Assembly: GCA_021738405.1 (NCBI GenBank)
Contig: JAIPCC010000001.1
Coordinates: 1-64,000 of the forward strand
Direction: 5' to 3'
From: Crocinitomicaceae bacterium
Lineage (GTDB): Bacteria > Bacteroidota > Bacteroidia > Flavobacteriales_D > Crocinitomicaceae
Length of the DNA: 64,000 nucleotides
Made by a program: the position numbers and the translations under genes. Position 1 is the first letter of the stretch. Every line of letters starts with the position of its first letter. Below the pieces are notes generated by a model. The model was not told the DNA's origin, searched no databases, and saw only the letters and a program-made list of their open reading frames with translations. Positions 8,632 through 18,122 of the stretch are shown here, piece by piece.

Positions 8632-9918
8632 ATGAAAACCTTAAGCGCACTTCTGCTCATGCTTTTGGTAGCCGCGGCATGCACCAAAAAAGACTCTGGT
8701 TTAGGTCAAGAAATCATCGATCCAGATGCCATCCTCAACGGCATCACTACCGATACTTTTGAACTCATTACTTATTCCATTTTAGAAGACTCCACCGAAA
8801 CCAAAAATGCATCAAACGTGTTGTTGGGTTCTTATGTAGATCCTAAGTTCGGTAAGGTAGAAGCATCAGTATACACCGAATTGCGTTTACCGGGCCTCAA
8901 TCCTAATTTTGGCGATGCCTCGCTTATTGTGGTCGACTCATTTGTTTTGGCGATGGAGTACGTAGGTTTCTACGGTGACCTCAGTCCACAAACTTTCGAG
9001 GTGTATCAACTCACCGACTCTTTGCAAAATTCTTCGGAAGTTAAATACTATCAATTTTCTACCTTGAATACCGGTAGCACCAACTGGGTAGCAAATGGTC
9101 AGGGCACCATTACCCCAGATCCTATCAACGATGCAGTTGTTGCGGGCGCTGAAGTAGATCCACAATTGCGCATTCACCTCGACACCAACCGCGCCTGGGA
9201 TTTCATCAATCAGTCCACCGCAAATCCTGCTACTTTTGCTACCAATGCTGCCTTCCAGGAGTATTTCAAAGGCCTCAAAATTGCCGTCAATAATCCCAAT
9301 CAAAATACCGGACAGGGCGCTATTCTCTATTTAGACCTCAACAACAATCCGGCCTCCAAAATGACCATCTATTTCAGATTAGATGGCGTCAAGAAAACCT
9401 ACGATTTCACCATCAACTCTAATTGTGCCGACTTCACGCACATAGACCACGCGCAAGCTAATACGCCAGTTGCGGCCATACTCGCCGATTCTACATTGGG
9501 TCAAAAAGCTTTTTATGCGCAAGCCAATAAAGTGCGCGCTATGGTCAAAATCCCTGGCCTAGACCAACTCCCAGACAACATCATTATTCACCGTGCCGAC
9601 CTCAGTTTGCCGGTTCAGTTCCAAACCGGATACCGCTACAAACCGGGCTCGCGCATTACCGCTGCCAGCAAATTAGCGTCTACCGATGTATTTTATACAT
9701 CTCTTGGTATTGCGGGGCTCTATTCTGACACCAAAAAGCAATACGATTTAGATATCCGAGCTTACCTCCAATCTTTGGTCAATGGCAAACTAGAAAACAA
9801 CGGTATTGTTGTTTCGCCCCTCTTTTTCAGGAATTCTGCCGAGCGCATTGTCTTCAATGGCGTAGAAACCAATAACAAGAAAAAACCCAAACTCGTCGTT
9901 ACCTATACAACTTATTAA
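8632..9918 (+). CDS. DUF4270 family lipoprotein
   Basis: 428 residues with a lipoprotein signal peptide (hydrophobic run LSALLLMLLVAAA, lipobox Cys at residue 17). The mature protein begins TKKDSGLGQEIIDPDAIL and has the beta-rich, Asn/Thr-rich sequence of DUF4270 outer-membrane-associated proteins of Bacteroidota; the function is unknown. It lies 4 bases after the GlgA-like gene and 2 bases before glmS, so the three are almost surely one transcript. The linkage to glmS, which makes an amino sugar precursor for envelope polymers, suggests a cell-envelope role (inference). Confidence 0.8.
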   Translation: MKTLSALLLMLLVAAACTKKDSGLGQEIIDPDAILNGITTDTFELITYSILEDSTETKNASNVLLGSYVDPKFGKVEASVYTELRLPGLNPNFGDASLIVVDSFVLAMEYVGFYGDLSPQTFEVYQLTDSLQNSSEVKYYQFSTLNTGSTNWVANGQGTITPDPINDAVVAGAEVDPQLRIHLDTNRAWDFINQSTANPATFATNAAFQEYFKGLKIAVNNPNQNTGQGAILYLDLNNNPASKMTIYFRLDGVKKTYDFTINSNCADFTHIDHAQANTPVAAILADSTLGQKAFYAQANKVRAMVKIPGLDQLPDNIIIHRADLSLPVQFQTGYRYKPGSRITAASKLASTDVFYTSLGIAGLYSDTKKQYDLDIRAYLQSLVNGKLENNGIVVSPLFFRNSAERIVFNGVETNNKKKPKLVVTYTTY

Positions 9919-9920
9919 TT

Positions 9921-11765
9921 ATGTGTGGAATCGTTGCATACATAGGCAAAAATGAAGCCTATCCAGTAGTTATCAAAGGACTCAAAAGATTAGAATACCG
10001 CGGCTACGACAGCTCGGGTATTGCCCTGCATCAAAATGGTGCACTCAATGTATACAAGAGAGTTGGTAAAGTTAGCAATCTAGAAGATTTTGCTGCCAAC
10101 CAAGACCGCAGCGGACACGCGGCAATTGGTCACACACGTTGGGCCACCCACGGCGAACCTTCCGATGTAAACTCACATCCGCATACCTCAATGGATGGCA
10201 AAATTGCCCTTATTCACAACGGCATCATCGAAAACTACGACGTTCTCAAGCAAGAATTGATCAAAAATGGTTACGTCTTCAAAAGCGCAACTGATACAGA
10301 AGTTGTTGTACATTTAGTAGACTATATCCAAAAGAAAGAAAACGTTTGGTTTGGTGAGGCATTGCGCTTGGCACTCAACCACGTTGTAGGTGCCTACGCT
10401 ATTGTAGCGATGTCTTCTGACTACCCAAATCGTTTGGTGGCCGCCCGCAAGAGCAGCCCGCTCGTAGTTGGTATCGGCAGCGATGGCGCCTATTATTGTG
10501 CCTCTGACGCCACCCCAATTGTGGAGTACACCAAAAAAGTGGTTTACCTCAACGACGAAGAAGTTGCTGTTATTGACCTCGAAGAAGGCCTCAAACTCTA
10601 CGACATCGCCGACCAACAAAAAACACCATTCTTCCAAGAACTCGAGCTCGAATTAGAGGCCTTAGAAAAGGGCGGATACGAGCACTTCATGCTCAAAGAA
10701 ATCCACGAACAACCTCGCTCTATTCACGACTGCTTCCGCGGCCGCCTGAACTCCGAAGAGGCTTGGGTTGCCCTTGGGGGCATCCGCGAGTACGAGCAAA
10801 AAATGATTTCAGCCAAGCGCCTCATTATTGTGGCCTGCGGTACCTCTTGGCACGCTGGTTTAGTAGGTGAGTACCTCATCGAAGAACTTGCACGCATCAA
10901 TGTAGAGGTTGAATATGCCAGTGAATTCCGTTACCGCAATCCAATTATCAAACCTAAAGATGTTGTCATAGCCATTTCTCAATCTGGCGAAACCGCCGAT
11001 ACGCTTGCTGCCCTTGAATTAGCCAAGTCAAAAGGAGCTACTATTTTGGGTATTTGCAACGTCGTGGGTTCTTCTATTGCCCGCATTACAGACGCAGGTT
11101 CTTACACCCATGCTGGCCCGGAAATTGGTGTAGCTTCTACTAAAGCCTTTACTGCACAAGTTACGGTTCTTACCCTCATGGCACTTTCTTTAGCACATAA
11201 AAAAGGCACCATTTCAGAGTCTAAATTCAGCCAGCTATTGGCCGAACTCGAAGCAATTCCAGAAAAAGTAAAACGCGTTCTCGAAATAGATTCAGAAATC
11301 GAAAAAATCGCAGCTATTTACAAAGATGCCGCTAACGCACTTTACCTCGGACGCGGTAGCTCTTTCCCTGTTGCTTTAGAAGGCGCACTCAAGCTCAAAG
11401 AAATTTCTTACATCCACGCCGAAGGATATCCTGCTGCAGAAATGAAGCATGGCCCAATCGCCCTGATCGACGAAAACATGCCGATTGTCGTGATTGCTAC
11501 CCAAGGCAACTCCTATGAAAAGGTCGTTTCAAACATCCAAGAGGTCAAGGCCCGCAAAGGAAAAGTCATTGCAATTGTAACAGAAGGCGACGAGCAAGTC
11601 CGCAGTATGGCAGACCACGTGATCGAGATACCTGAAGTAGACGAATTCTTGGTACCACTTCTAGCCACCATTCCGCTCCAATTGCTTTCTTACCACATCG
11701 CAGTCATGCGCGGCTGCAACGTAGACCAACCTCGCAACTTGGCGAAGTCGGTGACGGTAGAGTAA
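9921..11765 (+). CDS. glmS: Glutamine--fructose-6-phosphate aminotransferase (isomerizing)
   Basis: Makes glucosamine 6-phosphate from fructose 6-phosphate and glutamine, the first step to UDP-GlcNAc for peptidoglycan and lipopolysaccharide. 614 residues: an N-terminal class II glutaminase domain starting MCGIVAYIG, with Cys2 as nucleophile after Met removal, then two SIS sugar-isomerase domains (GTSWHAG and SQSGETADT in the first, GRGSSFPVALEGALKLKE in the second). The C terminus ends LAKSVTVE, as in the family. It is the last gene of the run starting at 7806. No upstream glmS ribozyme is expected or seen. Confidence 0.98.
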   Translation: MCGIVAYIGKNEAYPVVIKGLKRLEYRGYDSSGIALHQNGALNVYKRVGKVSNLEDFAANQDRSGHAAIGHTRWATHGEPSDVNSHPHTSMDGKIALIHNGIIENYDVLKQELIKNGYVFKSATDTEVVVHLVDYIQKKENVWFGEALRLALNHVVGAYAIVAMSSDYPNRLVAARKSSPLVVGIGSDGAYYCASDATPIVEYTKKVVYLNDEEVAVIDLEEGLKLYDIADQQKTPFFQELELELEALEKGGYEHFMLKEIHEQPRSIHDCFRGRLNSEEAWVALGGIREYEQKMISAKRLIIVACGTSWHAGLVGEYLIEELARINVEVEYASEFRYRNPIIKPKDVVIAISQSGETADTLAALELAKSKGATILGICNVVGSSIARITDAGSYTHAGPEIGVASTKAFTAQVTVLTLMALSLAHKKGTISESKFSQLLAELEAIPEKVKRVLEIDSEIEKIAAIYKDAANALYLGRGSSFPVALEGALKLKEISYIHAEGYPAAEMKHGPIALIDENMPIVVIATQGNSYEKVVSNIQEVKARKGKVIAIVTEGDEQVRSMADHVIEIPEVDEFLVPLLATIPLQLLSYHIAVMRGCNVDQPRNLAKSVTVE

Positions 11766-11779
11766 AGCTATTTTAGCTT
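11765..11779. terminator. Weak hairpin between convergent genes
   Basis: AAGCTA (11765-11770) and TAGCTT (11774-11779) form a 6-bp stem with a 3-base TTT loop, in the 17-base gap between glmS and the convergent unknown gene. The stem is short, so use as a terminator is only a guess. Confidence 0.3.
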
Positions 11780-11782
11780 ACC

Positions 11783-13303
11783 TTATTCAAACGAGATTTT
11801 GTTCATGAACAAAACAAAGCGCTTGCGCATGACATCTTCGTCTGTTTTGTTCTTGATTACTTGGCTACCATAAGACAAAAAGTAGTTGTCGTACCAATAA
11901 ATGACATCGCTGTAGCTCGCGCGAATTTTGTCGTTTTCGTTGGTGGTATTGATCGGATTTGAAGTTTTTTCACTCAGCACCTCTCCACTAAAAGAAAAAG
12001 ATTTAGAGTAGATGTTTCTGCCATCGGCATAGACGAGTTTGATGCTGTTTTGCTCGCGGCCTGCAATGCGGATAAACTGTTTGGCACGCATGGGTTTGTA
12101 CCACAAATACATTTTGAATACCTGACTCCAGAGCATTTCCCCTTGGCTATTAAATTTAGCAACGAGTGCGTGGGTGTATTGGTAGCCATCAAAGACTTGA
12201 ACCGTGGTGGTGGTTGGTTTGCCATTGACATAAGTCGTACGGGTTTCTGTACGATACGTCGGGTAATAGGCCTCAGCGATGATTAAAAAATCGTTGTCTA
12301 CCGGGATGAGGTCATGCATCATGATCAGTTGGTTGGCTTCGAGCTCCTTTCCACGATTGGCCGCGCGTTCTTTCTTTTTCTCGACGCGTTGTTGGGTTCT
12401 TTGAGGCAAATAGGAGGTGTAGTTTGGTATCTCAAGAAAGTTGTAGGTGGAAATGTTGTCTACCACGCCATTTACAGAGGTCGCAAAATAAATACCGTTA
12501 CTCGCACCATTCACAAAACTGCTATATGTACCTGCGATGGCAATTTCGTCGTTGGAAACCCCGCCTACAGTAATGGTTTTGATGACTTTATCGGTTCCTT
12601 CATTGATTTTTTGTAGTGCAGAAACCTGACCATCTAAATCGATGGTTTGCAAGTAAGCACTAGAAGAGAATACAGATTTATAGGCTCGGATGGAAAGGTA
12701 AAACAGGTTTTTCTCATCGATGTATTCTACATTAATAGGAAAGGTGCGTTTGGATTTAAAACCTTCGACAAGGATAGGCGTGGCACTTACAGTTTGTTTG
12801 TCGAGGTCAAAAAATAAGAGGTAAGATTTTGTTTTGGTAACGCCGATGGCAACCGCTTTTTGATCCACTACATAAAAGGAGTTGACGGAAGTGAGACCAG
12901 CTAGCTCGTCAGACGGAATATTGTAATTGCGAGTGCTTTTTTCTGAGGCATCGTATTCGTAGATCACAAAGGGCATTTTGCGCGCATAGCTCAAGTGATA
13001 CACTTTTTGCTCGCCTTGAAAAGCACTGTAAAAGCTATTTCTCTTGTCGACGACTTCTGCATTCTCGCCAACCATAACCATATTGGTGTCGTAGAGATCG
13101 TGGTGCAGGTAGAGGTCGCCTCTACGGCCATCTTGGTAACTGAAACTCTTGAGTACAAAGCCATTTTTACCAAAAGTGAAGAAATCTTCATCGAAATGAC
13201 CGTCGTTGATATCGATTTCTACACGGTTTTCGGTGGTTTTGAGTTCTTGACCAAAAACAAAAGTAGTTGCTAAAAGAAAAGAGAGAATAAAGATTGCTTT
13301 CAT
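11783..13303 (-). CDS. Secreted protein of unknown function, 506 residues
   Basis: A clear Sec signal peptide (MKAIFILSFLLATTFVFGQ) precedes a beta-rich mature part with repeated segments such as GDLYLHHDLYDTNMVMVG and SYLLFFDLDKQ. The pattern resembles a WD-like or propeller surface protein, but I recognise no named domain. A charged linker (RVEKKKERAANRGKELEANQ) lies near residue 310. There is no T9SS sorting domain, so the periplasm or outer membrane is the likely site. It stands alone: convergent with glmS and divergent from dxr. The product is unknown. Confidence 0.65.
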   Translation of the reverse strand: MKAIFILSFLLATTFVFGQELKTTENRVEIDINDGHFDEDFFTFGKNGFVLKSFSYQDGRRGDLYLHHDLYDTNMVMVGENAEVVDKRNSFYSAFQGEQKVYHLSYARKMPFVIYEYDASEKSTRNYNIPSDELAGLTSVNSFYVVDQKAVAIGVTKTKSYLLFFDLDKQTVSATPILVEGFKSKRTFPINVEYIDEKNLFYLSIRAYKSVFSSSAYLQTIDLDGQVSALQKINEGTDKVIKTITVGGVSNDEIAIAGTYSSFVNGASNGIYFATSVNGVVDNISTYNFLEIPNYTSYLPQRTQQRVEKKKERAANRGKELEANQLIMMHDLIPVDNDFLIIAEAYYPTYRTETRTTYVNGKPTTTTVQVFDGYQYTHALVAKFNSQGEMLWSQVFKMYLWYKPMRAKQFIRIAGREQNSIKLVYADGRNIYSKSFSFSGEVLSEKTSNPINTTNENDKIRASYSDVIYWYDNYFLSYGSQVIKNKTDEDVMRKRFVLFMNKISFE

Positions 13304-13441
13304 AAGGGATAGTACGAATAAATAATAGTTGAGCTAAATTAGGTAAACATTAGTATACACCTATTAGAATATATACTAAAACTAATAAAAGCTGAAGTCA
13401 CCAAATCTAAGCATTTGGGAACTATTTCAAGGCTCTTTTGT

Positions 13442-13449
13442 TACCTTTG
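13442..13449 (+). promoter_or_regulatory. Bacteroidota -7 element (TACCTTTG) directly before dxr
   Basis: TACCTTTG ends 3 bases before the dxr ATG at 13453. A TTTG at 13414-13417 lies 24 bases upstream of it, slightly far for a -33 box. Use of this element would give an essentially leaderless mRNA. Confidence 0.4.
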
Positions 13450-13452
13450 TTC

Positions 13453-14613
13453 ATGCAAGAAAAGAAAGGCATTGCCATACTAGGTTCTACGGGTTCTATC
13501 GGCACGCAAGCACTTGAGGTGTTGGCGGCTTACCCAGACTACTTTGATTTACAGGTTTTAACCGCAGGTAAAAATGCCGAACTGCTTATTGAGCAAGCCT
13601 TGAAGTTTCAGCCCAACGCTGTGGTGATTACCGATGAAAGCCAATATCAAAAGGTGAAAGATGCCCTTTGGTCTGCGGATATTCATGTGTATGCTGGCCA
13701 AGAAGCTTTGTGCCAAGTAGTGGAGTCGAATGAAGTGCATACAGTACTCACGGCATTGGTTGGCTATGCAGGCCTTAAACCGACTATTCACGCCATTGAA
13801 GCGGGCAAAACAATTGCACTTGCCAACAAAGAAACCTTGGTGGTAGCCGGCGAGCTGATCACCAAATTAGCGCGTGAAAAAGCAGTTAATATTTATCCGG
13901 TAGATTCTGAGCATTCGGCCATTTTTCAGTGTTTGGTGGGCGAGTTCCACAATCCAATCGAAAAGATTTACCTCACAGCATCGGGCGGCCCGTTTAGGGG
14001 TTTTACGCTCGAACAACTTCAAAAAGTGAGCCTCGAGCAAGCACTCAAGCATCCGAACTGGAGTATGGGTGCCAAAATCACCATAGACTCAGCTAGCCTT
14101 ATGAACAAAGGCTTAGAGGTCATTGAAGCCAAGTGGCTCTTTAGTTTGCAGCCCGAGCAAATAGATGTCATTGTGCATCCGCAATCCATTGTGCATAGTT
14201 TGGTGCAGTTTGAAGACGGCAGCATGAAAGCACAAATGGGTCTGCCCGACATGAAGTTACCTATTCAGTTTGCGCTCACTTACCCAGCGCGCTTCAAAAC
14301 CGATTTCCCGAGATTCAATTTCATGGATTATCCGCAGCTCACCTTTGAGCAGCCTGACCGCAAAGTATTCAAAAACTTAGATTTAGCGTATCAAGCCATG
14401 TCTGCGCAAGGGACCGCAGCGTGTGCGCTCAACGCGGCCAATGAAGAGGCTGTAGCAGCTTATTTGGATCGCAAAATTTCCTTTTTGGAAATTGGTCAAC
14501 TCAACGAGTACTGTATGCAAAATGTTGCCAACATCTTGGATCCGCACTACGAGGATTACGTGGCAACAGACGCGAAGGCTAGGGCTTTTGTACAAGCGCA
14601 ATTCAATAAATAA
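13453..14613 (+). CDS. dxr: 1-deoxy-D-xylulose 5-phosphate reductoisomerase
   Basis: Second step of the MEP isoprenoid pathway: NADPH-dependent conversion of DXP to 2-C-methyl-erythritol 4-phosphate. The NADPH-binding GSTGSIG is at residues 11-17. The substrate/metal region contains TASGGPFRGF and TIDSASLMNKGLEVIEAKWLF, and HPQSIVHSLVQF follows. The ATG at 13453 gives 386 residues, normal for Dxr; the TTG at 13438 would only add MLPLF. It stands alone between a divergent unknown gene and a convergent outer-membrane protein gene. Confidence 0.97.
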   Translation: MQEKKGIAILGSTGSIGTQALEVLAAYPDYFDLQVLTAGKNAELLIEQALKFQPNAVVITDESQYQKVKDALWSADIHVYAGQEALCQVVESNEVHTVLTALVGYAGLKPTIHAIEAGKTIALANKETLVVAGELITKLAREKAVNIYPVDSEHSAIFQCLVGEFHNPIEKIYLTASGGPFRGFTLEQLQKVSLEQALKHPNWSMGAKITIDSASLMNKGLEVIEAKWLFSLQPEQIDVIVHPQSIVHSLVQFEDGSMKAQMGLPDMKLPIQFALTYPARFKTDFPRFNFMDYPQLTFEQPDRKVFKNLDLAYQAMSAQGTAACALNAANEEAVAAYLDRKISFLEIGQLNEYCMQNVANILDPHYEDYVATDAKARAFVQAQFNK

Positions 14614-14622
14614 ACCGCCCGG

Positions 14623-17600
14623 CTAAAAATAGGCCCGCAACTCCATTCCGCCCGTATGTACGGCAGTCTGCCCCTGCATGAGCCGGCCACCATAATTGAG
14701 GCTGAGCTGTAAATTTTTGCCAAGAATTTTCTGATAACTTAGGTTCCAGGTCCAGTTGGTACCTGGTCTTAAGCCTTCTAGCATTTCGTACCCTACAGCA
14801 GATAGTGCGGTGCCATTGAAATCGAAATAGACATATTTTAAAGCGCCATTGAAGCTGCCTTTTTCACTTCTATTGATTTTCCAGGTGGTTTCGAGTGACT
14901 TTGATTTTGCACTTTGCCCCCCATACAATACACTGTTATTTTTCTGACTCATACTACCCGCAAAACTTAGGCGCAGTAAGGAACCTTCTTGGTAAATGAG
15001 TTGCGGTTTGAGTTCTTGCTGTGCAATCTGAAAATTGCGTCCGCTGGTGTAGTCTGCTAGGGCAGCGTTTTGCGCTTGCAAGATGGTTGTTTCGAGCGCA
15101 AATTTTGTATTGATGTTGAAGCGCAAGTTGAGTTGGTGTTTGGTTAGACTGCGCGCATCGTAGCCGCTGGCTAGTAGCATTTTGTTTTCTTGTTGTAACC
15201 AGCTGTATTCTGCACTAAATACTTTGGCGTTTCGGTTGAAGAACAACGAATTCGAGAATTGTGCATTGGCAGATTGCAGGGCCAATTCGCCGATGTCCGA
15301 GGCTAAAGGGTTGAGCCATTGCAAAGTGGTGCCGTCTTGTAATTTGCGCTGTACCCTGACGCGCGTTTGATTCGAGAACTTCGCCAATACACCCAACATG
15401 CCTGCGCGTTGGCGCCAGAGCAATTCTGGTCTCCAGAGGATACTTTGGTTCCATTCATTGGAAAACACTGCTGCATAACTCGCGCTCGGCACAAAAACCC
15501 GGATGTAATTGGCTTGGTCTGCATAAATAGCTTGCTCAAATTCATTGAGGTCTTTAATTCCATCGGCATTGTAGTCTATCCAAGTGTAAATTCCTTGCCC
15601 GTCGTTGACGCGAATGTACTGAAAGCGCCTTTTTTGCTCTAGCCCCGAACCAATTTCATAAAAAGTAGTGAGCGTCAAAGCATTTTTAAAGAAGCGGGCA
15701 TTGTAGTCAAAACGCGCCACCAAACTTTTTTCAGCCTTTTGATCGATGAGCGCAGAATCGAGGATTGCCAGCTGCCTTGCGCCCAACAACACCTGTAGGT
15801 TTTGGCTCGAACTTGGCTCCCATTTGAGTTCTAAACCTGTTGTTTTGGCTTTGGCGGCAAGTTGGAGTGTGCTGTCTGGACGCCAGTCATAGCGTTCGCG
15901 GTAGAACAATTTCAAATCGAGTTTGCCCGTGGTTTGCAACTGAATAAATGCTTGTGCATCGTAAAATTGATAGGAGTTGGCCTGCAAACTGCCGCCAAAT
16001 TGATTCCATTCGTGGTCGTCGATGTATCCGATTTTAAAGTGCCCGAGTTGTTTGTCGAGTTTCAAGCGGTGGCGCACAAAGTAATTTTGAGAAACGCTAG
16101 TTTGGGCGCGCAAAGCGGAGGCATCCCATTTGGCAGTCCAACCATTTTGTTTCCAATTGCCGTCGCTAAAAAGGCGCTGCCCTGCAAACGCGCTATCGAT
16201 GTCGAGATGTTGAGCGGCAAAGTTGATTTGCCCAAATTGGCTGTGTGTAACGCGCTGCTTGAACTCCAGTTGGCGCTGTGTGCCAGTATAATTTTGATTG
16301 CGGATATTCCAGTCTCGATCAAACTCTACGGCCCGAAATTGTTCTATCGGTTCAAAACGGGCGTTTAAGTAAAGGTATTCAAGCGAGGTTTCGATGACGC
16401 GTTTGCTGCTGTCTATGGCAGTTGCTTTGTGAAAGCGCAGTCCGCCTTTGGAGGCATAACCTAGGTTGTTTTGGTCGTCAAGTGGGGAGTATAAATTGAG
16501 GTCGTTCTCACTGAGGGCATTTTCTGCAAACAAAGACCAATTTGGATGTAATTCAAAGTTGACTCCGGCGCTTGCCATTTGTTTGCGCTTGGGGGTTTGT
16601 ACGCGTCTAATTGGCGCAAAATTTCCTTGTGGGCTACCGTTCAATGGGGCAACCCATTTGTAATAATTACCCGATGCACTGACGCCCGCCAAAATGTAAT
16701 CGCCCTGACCAATTCCAACTTCGGTAAACGTGCTGCGGTACTGCGCCAATTGGGGATCAACACTAAAAACCAAGACATTGTGATAGCCGAGCGTATCGAT
16801 CAGGCGGTACATATTCGCATTTTCTAGAAAGGCGCTCGAGTCATAACCTAATACATTTGCTGCGTTGAGGTTGTCGCCTATCTGACTCAGTTGCTGGAGT
16901 TGTTCTGAACTGAGCACTTGTTGTAGCGCTTGGTTTTTAAGATCTTGTTCTTGATAGACAGCCAACCACGTTTTGAGTTTATTGGTTTCGAAACGCGTGG
17001 TATGTTGGAGTAAACTGCGGGCAAAATTTTGATCGGCATATTGAAACTCTGCCACGATTCGGCTGTCCTTGGTAATGAGGTGCCGAGAGGTAAAGGTGAG
17101 TTCAGCACTGGCGTAGTCGATGATGTAATCGAATTCTTGTCCGCGTTGCAGCAGTTGCCCATCGATGTAAATGCGCTCCGTGCCCGCCAAAATGAGAATG
17201 TAAGGCTCATTGTTGCTGCCCACAAGTCTGTACGGCCCCTGCACGGCTTCGAGCCCCTGAATGACTTGTCTTTGGAACTTGCCTTTTGACAAACCCAAAC
17301 TACTTTGTGTATAGAGTTTGGCGCCATTGACTGTTTGCCAATTGTATTGCCCCGTGATGCCTTGCGCGCGTTTGCGGTAAGTCAGGAATTGACCGTCGGG
17401 TTTGTCTAGCCAGAAATCGCCGGCGGTAACTTTGAGTTTTTCGTTGTGTACTTGGATAAAAACTTGGTCAAATTCCCGGAGTTGGTTGGTGGTTCCGGAT
17501 GCTTGAAAAGGAATATTGGCGTCGGAAAGCGATGCGGTGAGCATCAGGCCAGGAGAAATTTGTCCGTTGAGTTGTAGGTTGAGCGCAGAATTGAGGCCAA

Positions 17601-18078
17601 GACTTTGGTTGTTGCCAAAGCCAATGCCGCGCGCCAAACTGCCACTTTTGTGAATGGCGTTGCCACCAAAAAGGTCTTGTGGGCCTCGGGTGGTGATCTG
17701 AAATTTTTCGCGTTCCTTTTCAAGAGGATTTGCGGGCGTTGCAGGCGTTAGTTGGTAGTGAAAAATGGTTTGGTTTAGTGCAAATGAAAAGACCAAAAAG
17801 TGCACGTATACGCTGTCTTTGGGCTGGTTTTTCCATTGAAATGTATTGCGCTTTGGGTCGAAGGCGTAGGTCTGCTCAGGTACGCTTATCGTATCAGATC
17901 CATCTTTGAAATGCGAAAAGTACAAAGACGGCGTATAAATGGCGTTGCTGTCTAGAAAGTGAACCAGTGTGTCTGGAGCGATGGCCACAACCTTGTGGTT
18001 TTGCTGCGCAAAGGCGCTCAACCCGAGCAGGTTGAAAACAAAGAATGACAGTAGACGCAAGCTCGAAAAGCGGTTCAT
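14623..18078 (-). CDS. Large outer-membrane beta-barrel protein, about 1150 residues
   Basis: A signal peptide (SLRLLSFFVFNLLGLSAFAQ) is followed by a beta-rich N-terminal region and then hundreds of residues of alternating hydrophobic/polar strands with many aromatics, ending RAYF. A terminal aromatic residue is the usual outer-membrane barrel signal. A segment around GTERIYIDGQLLQRGQEFDY and DYASAELTFTS resembles the repeated beta motif found in SprA/TamB-type surface proteins. I recognise no specific family; related long proteins are annotated hypothetical in Bacteroidota. ATG at 18078 is preferred over 18093 because it gives a cleaner signal peptide. Its start lies 44 bases after the serS stop, same strand. 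Confidence 0.7.
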   Translation of the reverse strand: MNRFSSLRLLSFFVFNLLGLSAFAQQNHKVVAIAPDTLVHFLDSNAIYTPSLYFSHFKDGSDTISVPEQTYAFDPKRNTFQWKNQPKDSVYVHFLVFSFALNQTIFHYQLTPATPANPLEKEREKFQITTRGPQDLFGGNAIHKSGSLARGIGFGNNQSLGLNSALNLQLNGQISPGLMLTASLSDANIPFQASGTTNQLREFDQVFIQVHNEKLKVTAGDFWLDKPDGQFLTYRKRAQGITGQYNWQTVNGAKLYTQSSLGLSKGKFQRQVIQGLEAVQGPYRLVGSNNEPYILILAGTERIYIDGQLLQRGQEFDYIIDYASAELTFTSRHLITKDSRIVAEFQYADQNFARSLLQHTTRFETNKLKTWLAVYQEQDLKNQALQQVLSSEQLQQLSQIGDNLNAANVLGYDSSAFLENANMYRLIDTLGYHNVLVFSVDPQLAQYRSTFTEVGIGQGDYILAGVSASGNYYKWVAPLNGSPQGNFAPIRRVQTPKRKQMASAGVNFELHPNWSLFAENALSENDLNLYSPLDDQNNLGYASKGGLRFHKATAIDSSKRVIETSLEYLYLNARFEPIEQFRAVEFDRDWNIRNQNYTGTQRQLEFKQRVTHSQFGQINFAAQHLDIDSAFAGQRLFSDGNWKQNGWTAKWDASALRAQTSVSQNYFVRHRLKLDKQLGHFKIGYIDDHEWNQFGGSLQANSYQFYDAQAFIQLQTTGKLDLKLFYRERYDWRPDSTLQLAAKAKTTGLELKWEPSSSQNLQVLLGARQLAILDSALIDQKAEKSLVARFDYNARFFKNALTLTTFYEIGSGLEQKRRFQYIRVNDGQGIYTWIDYNADGIKDLNEFEQAIYADQANYIRVFVPSASYAAVFSNEWNQSILWRPELLWRQRAGMLGVLAKFSNQTRVRVQRKLQDGTTLQWLNPLASDIGELALQSANAQFSNSLFFNRNAKVFSAEYSWLQQENKMLLASGYDARSLTKHQLNLRFNINTKFALETTILQAQNAALADYTSGRNFQIAQQELKPQLIYQEGSLLRLSFAGSMSQKNNSVLYGGQSAKSKSLETTWKINRSEKGSFNGALKYVYFDFNGTALSAVGYEMLEGLRPGTNWTWNLSYQKILGKNLQLSLNYGGRLMQGQTAVHTGGMELRAYF

Positions 18079-18122
18079 GGGCAGAGACTGCATATTAACG
18101 TCGAAATTGCCCAGACATTGCC

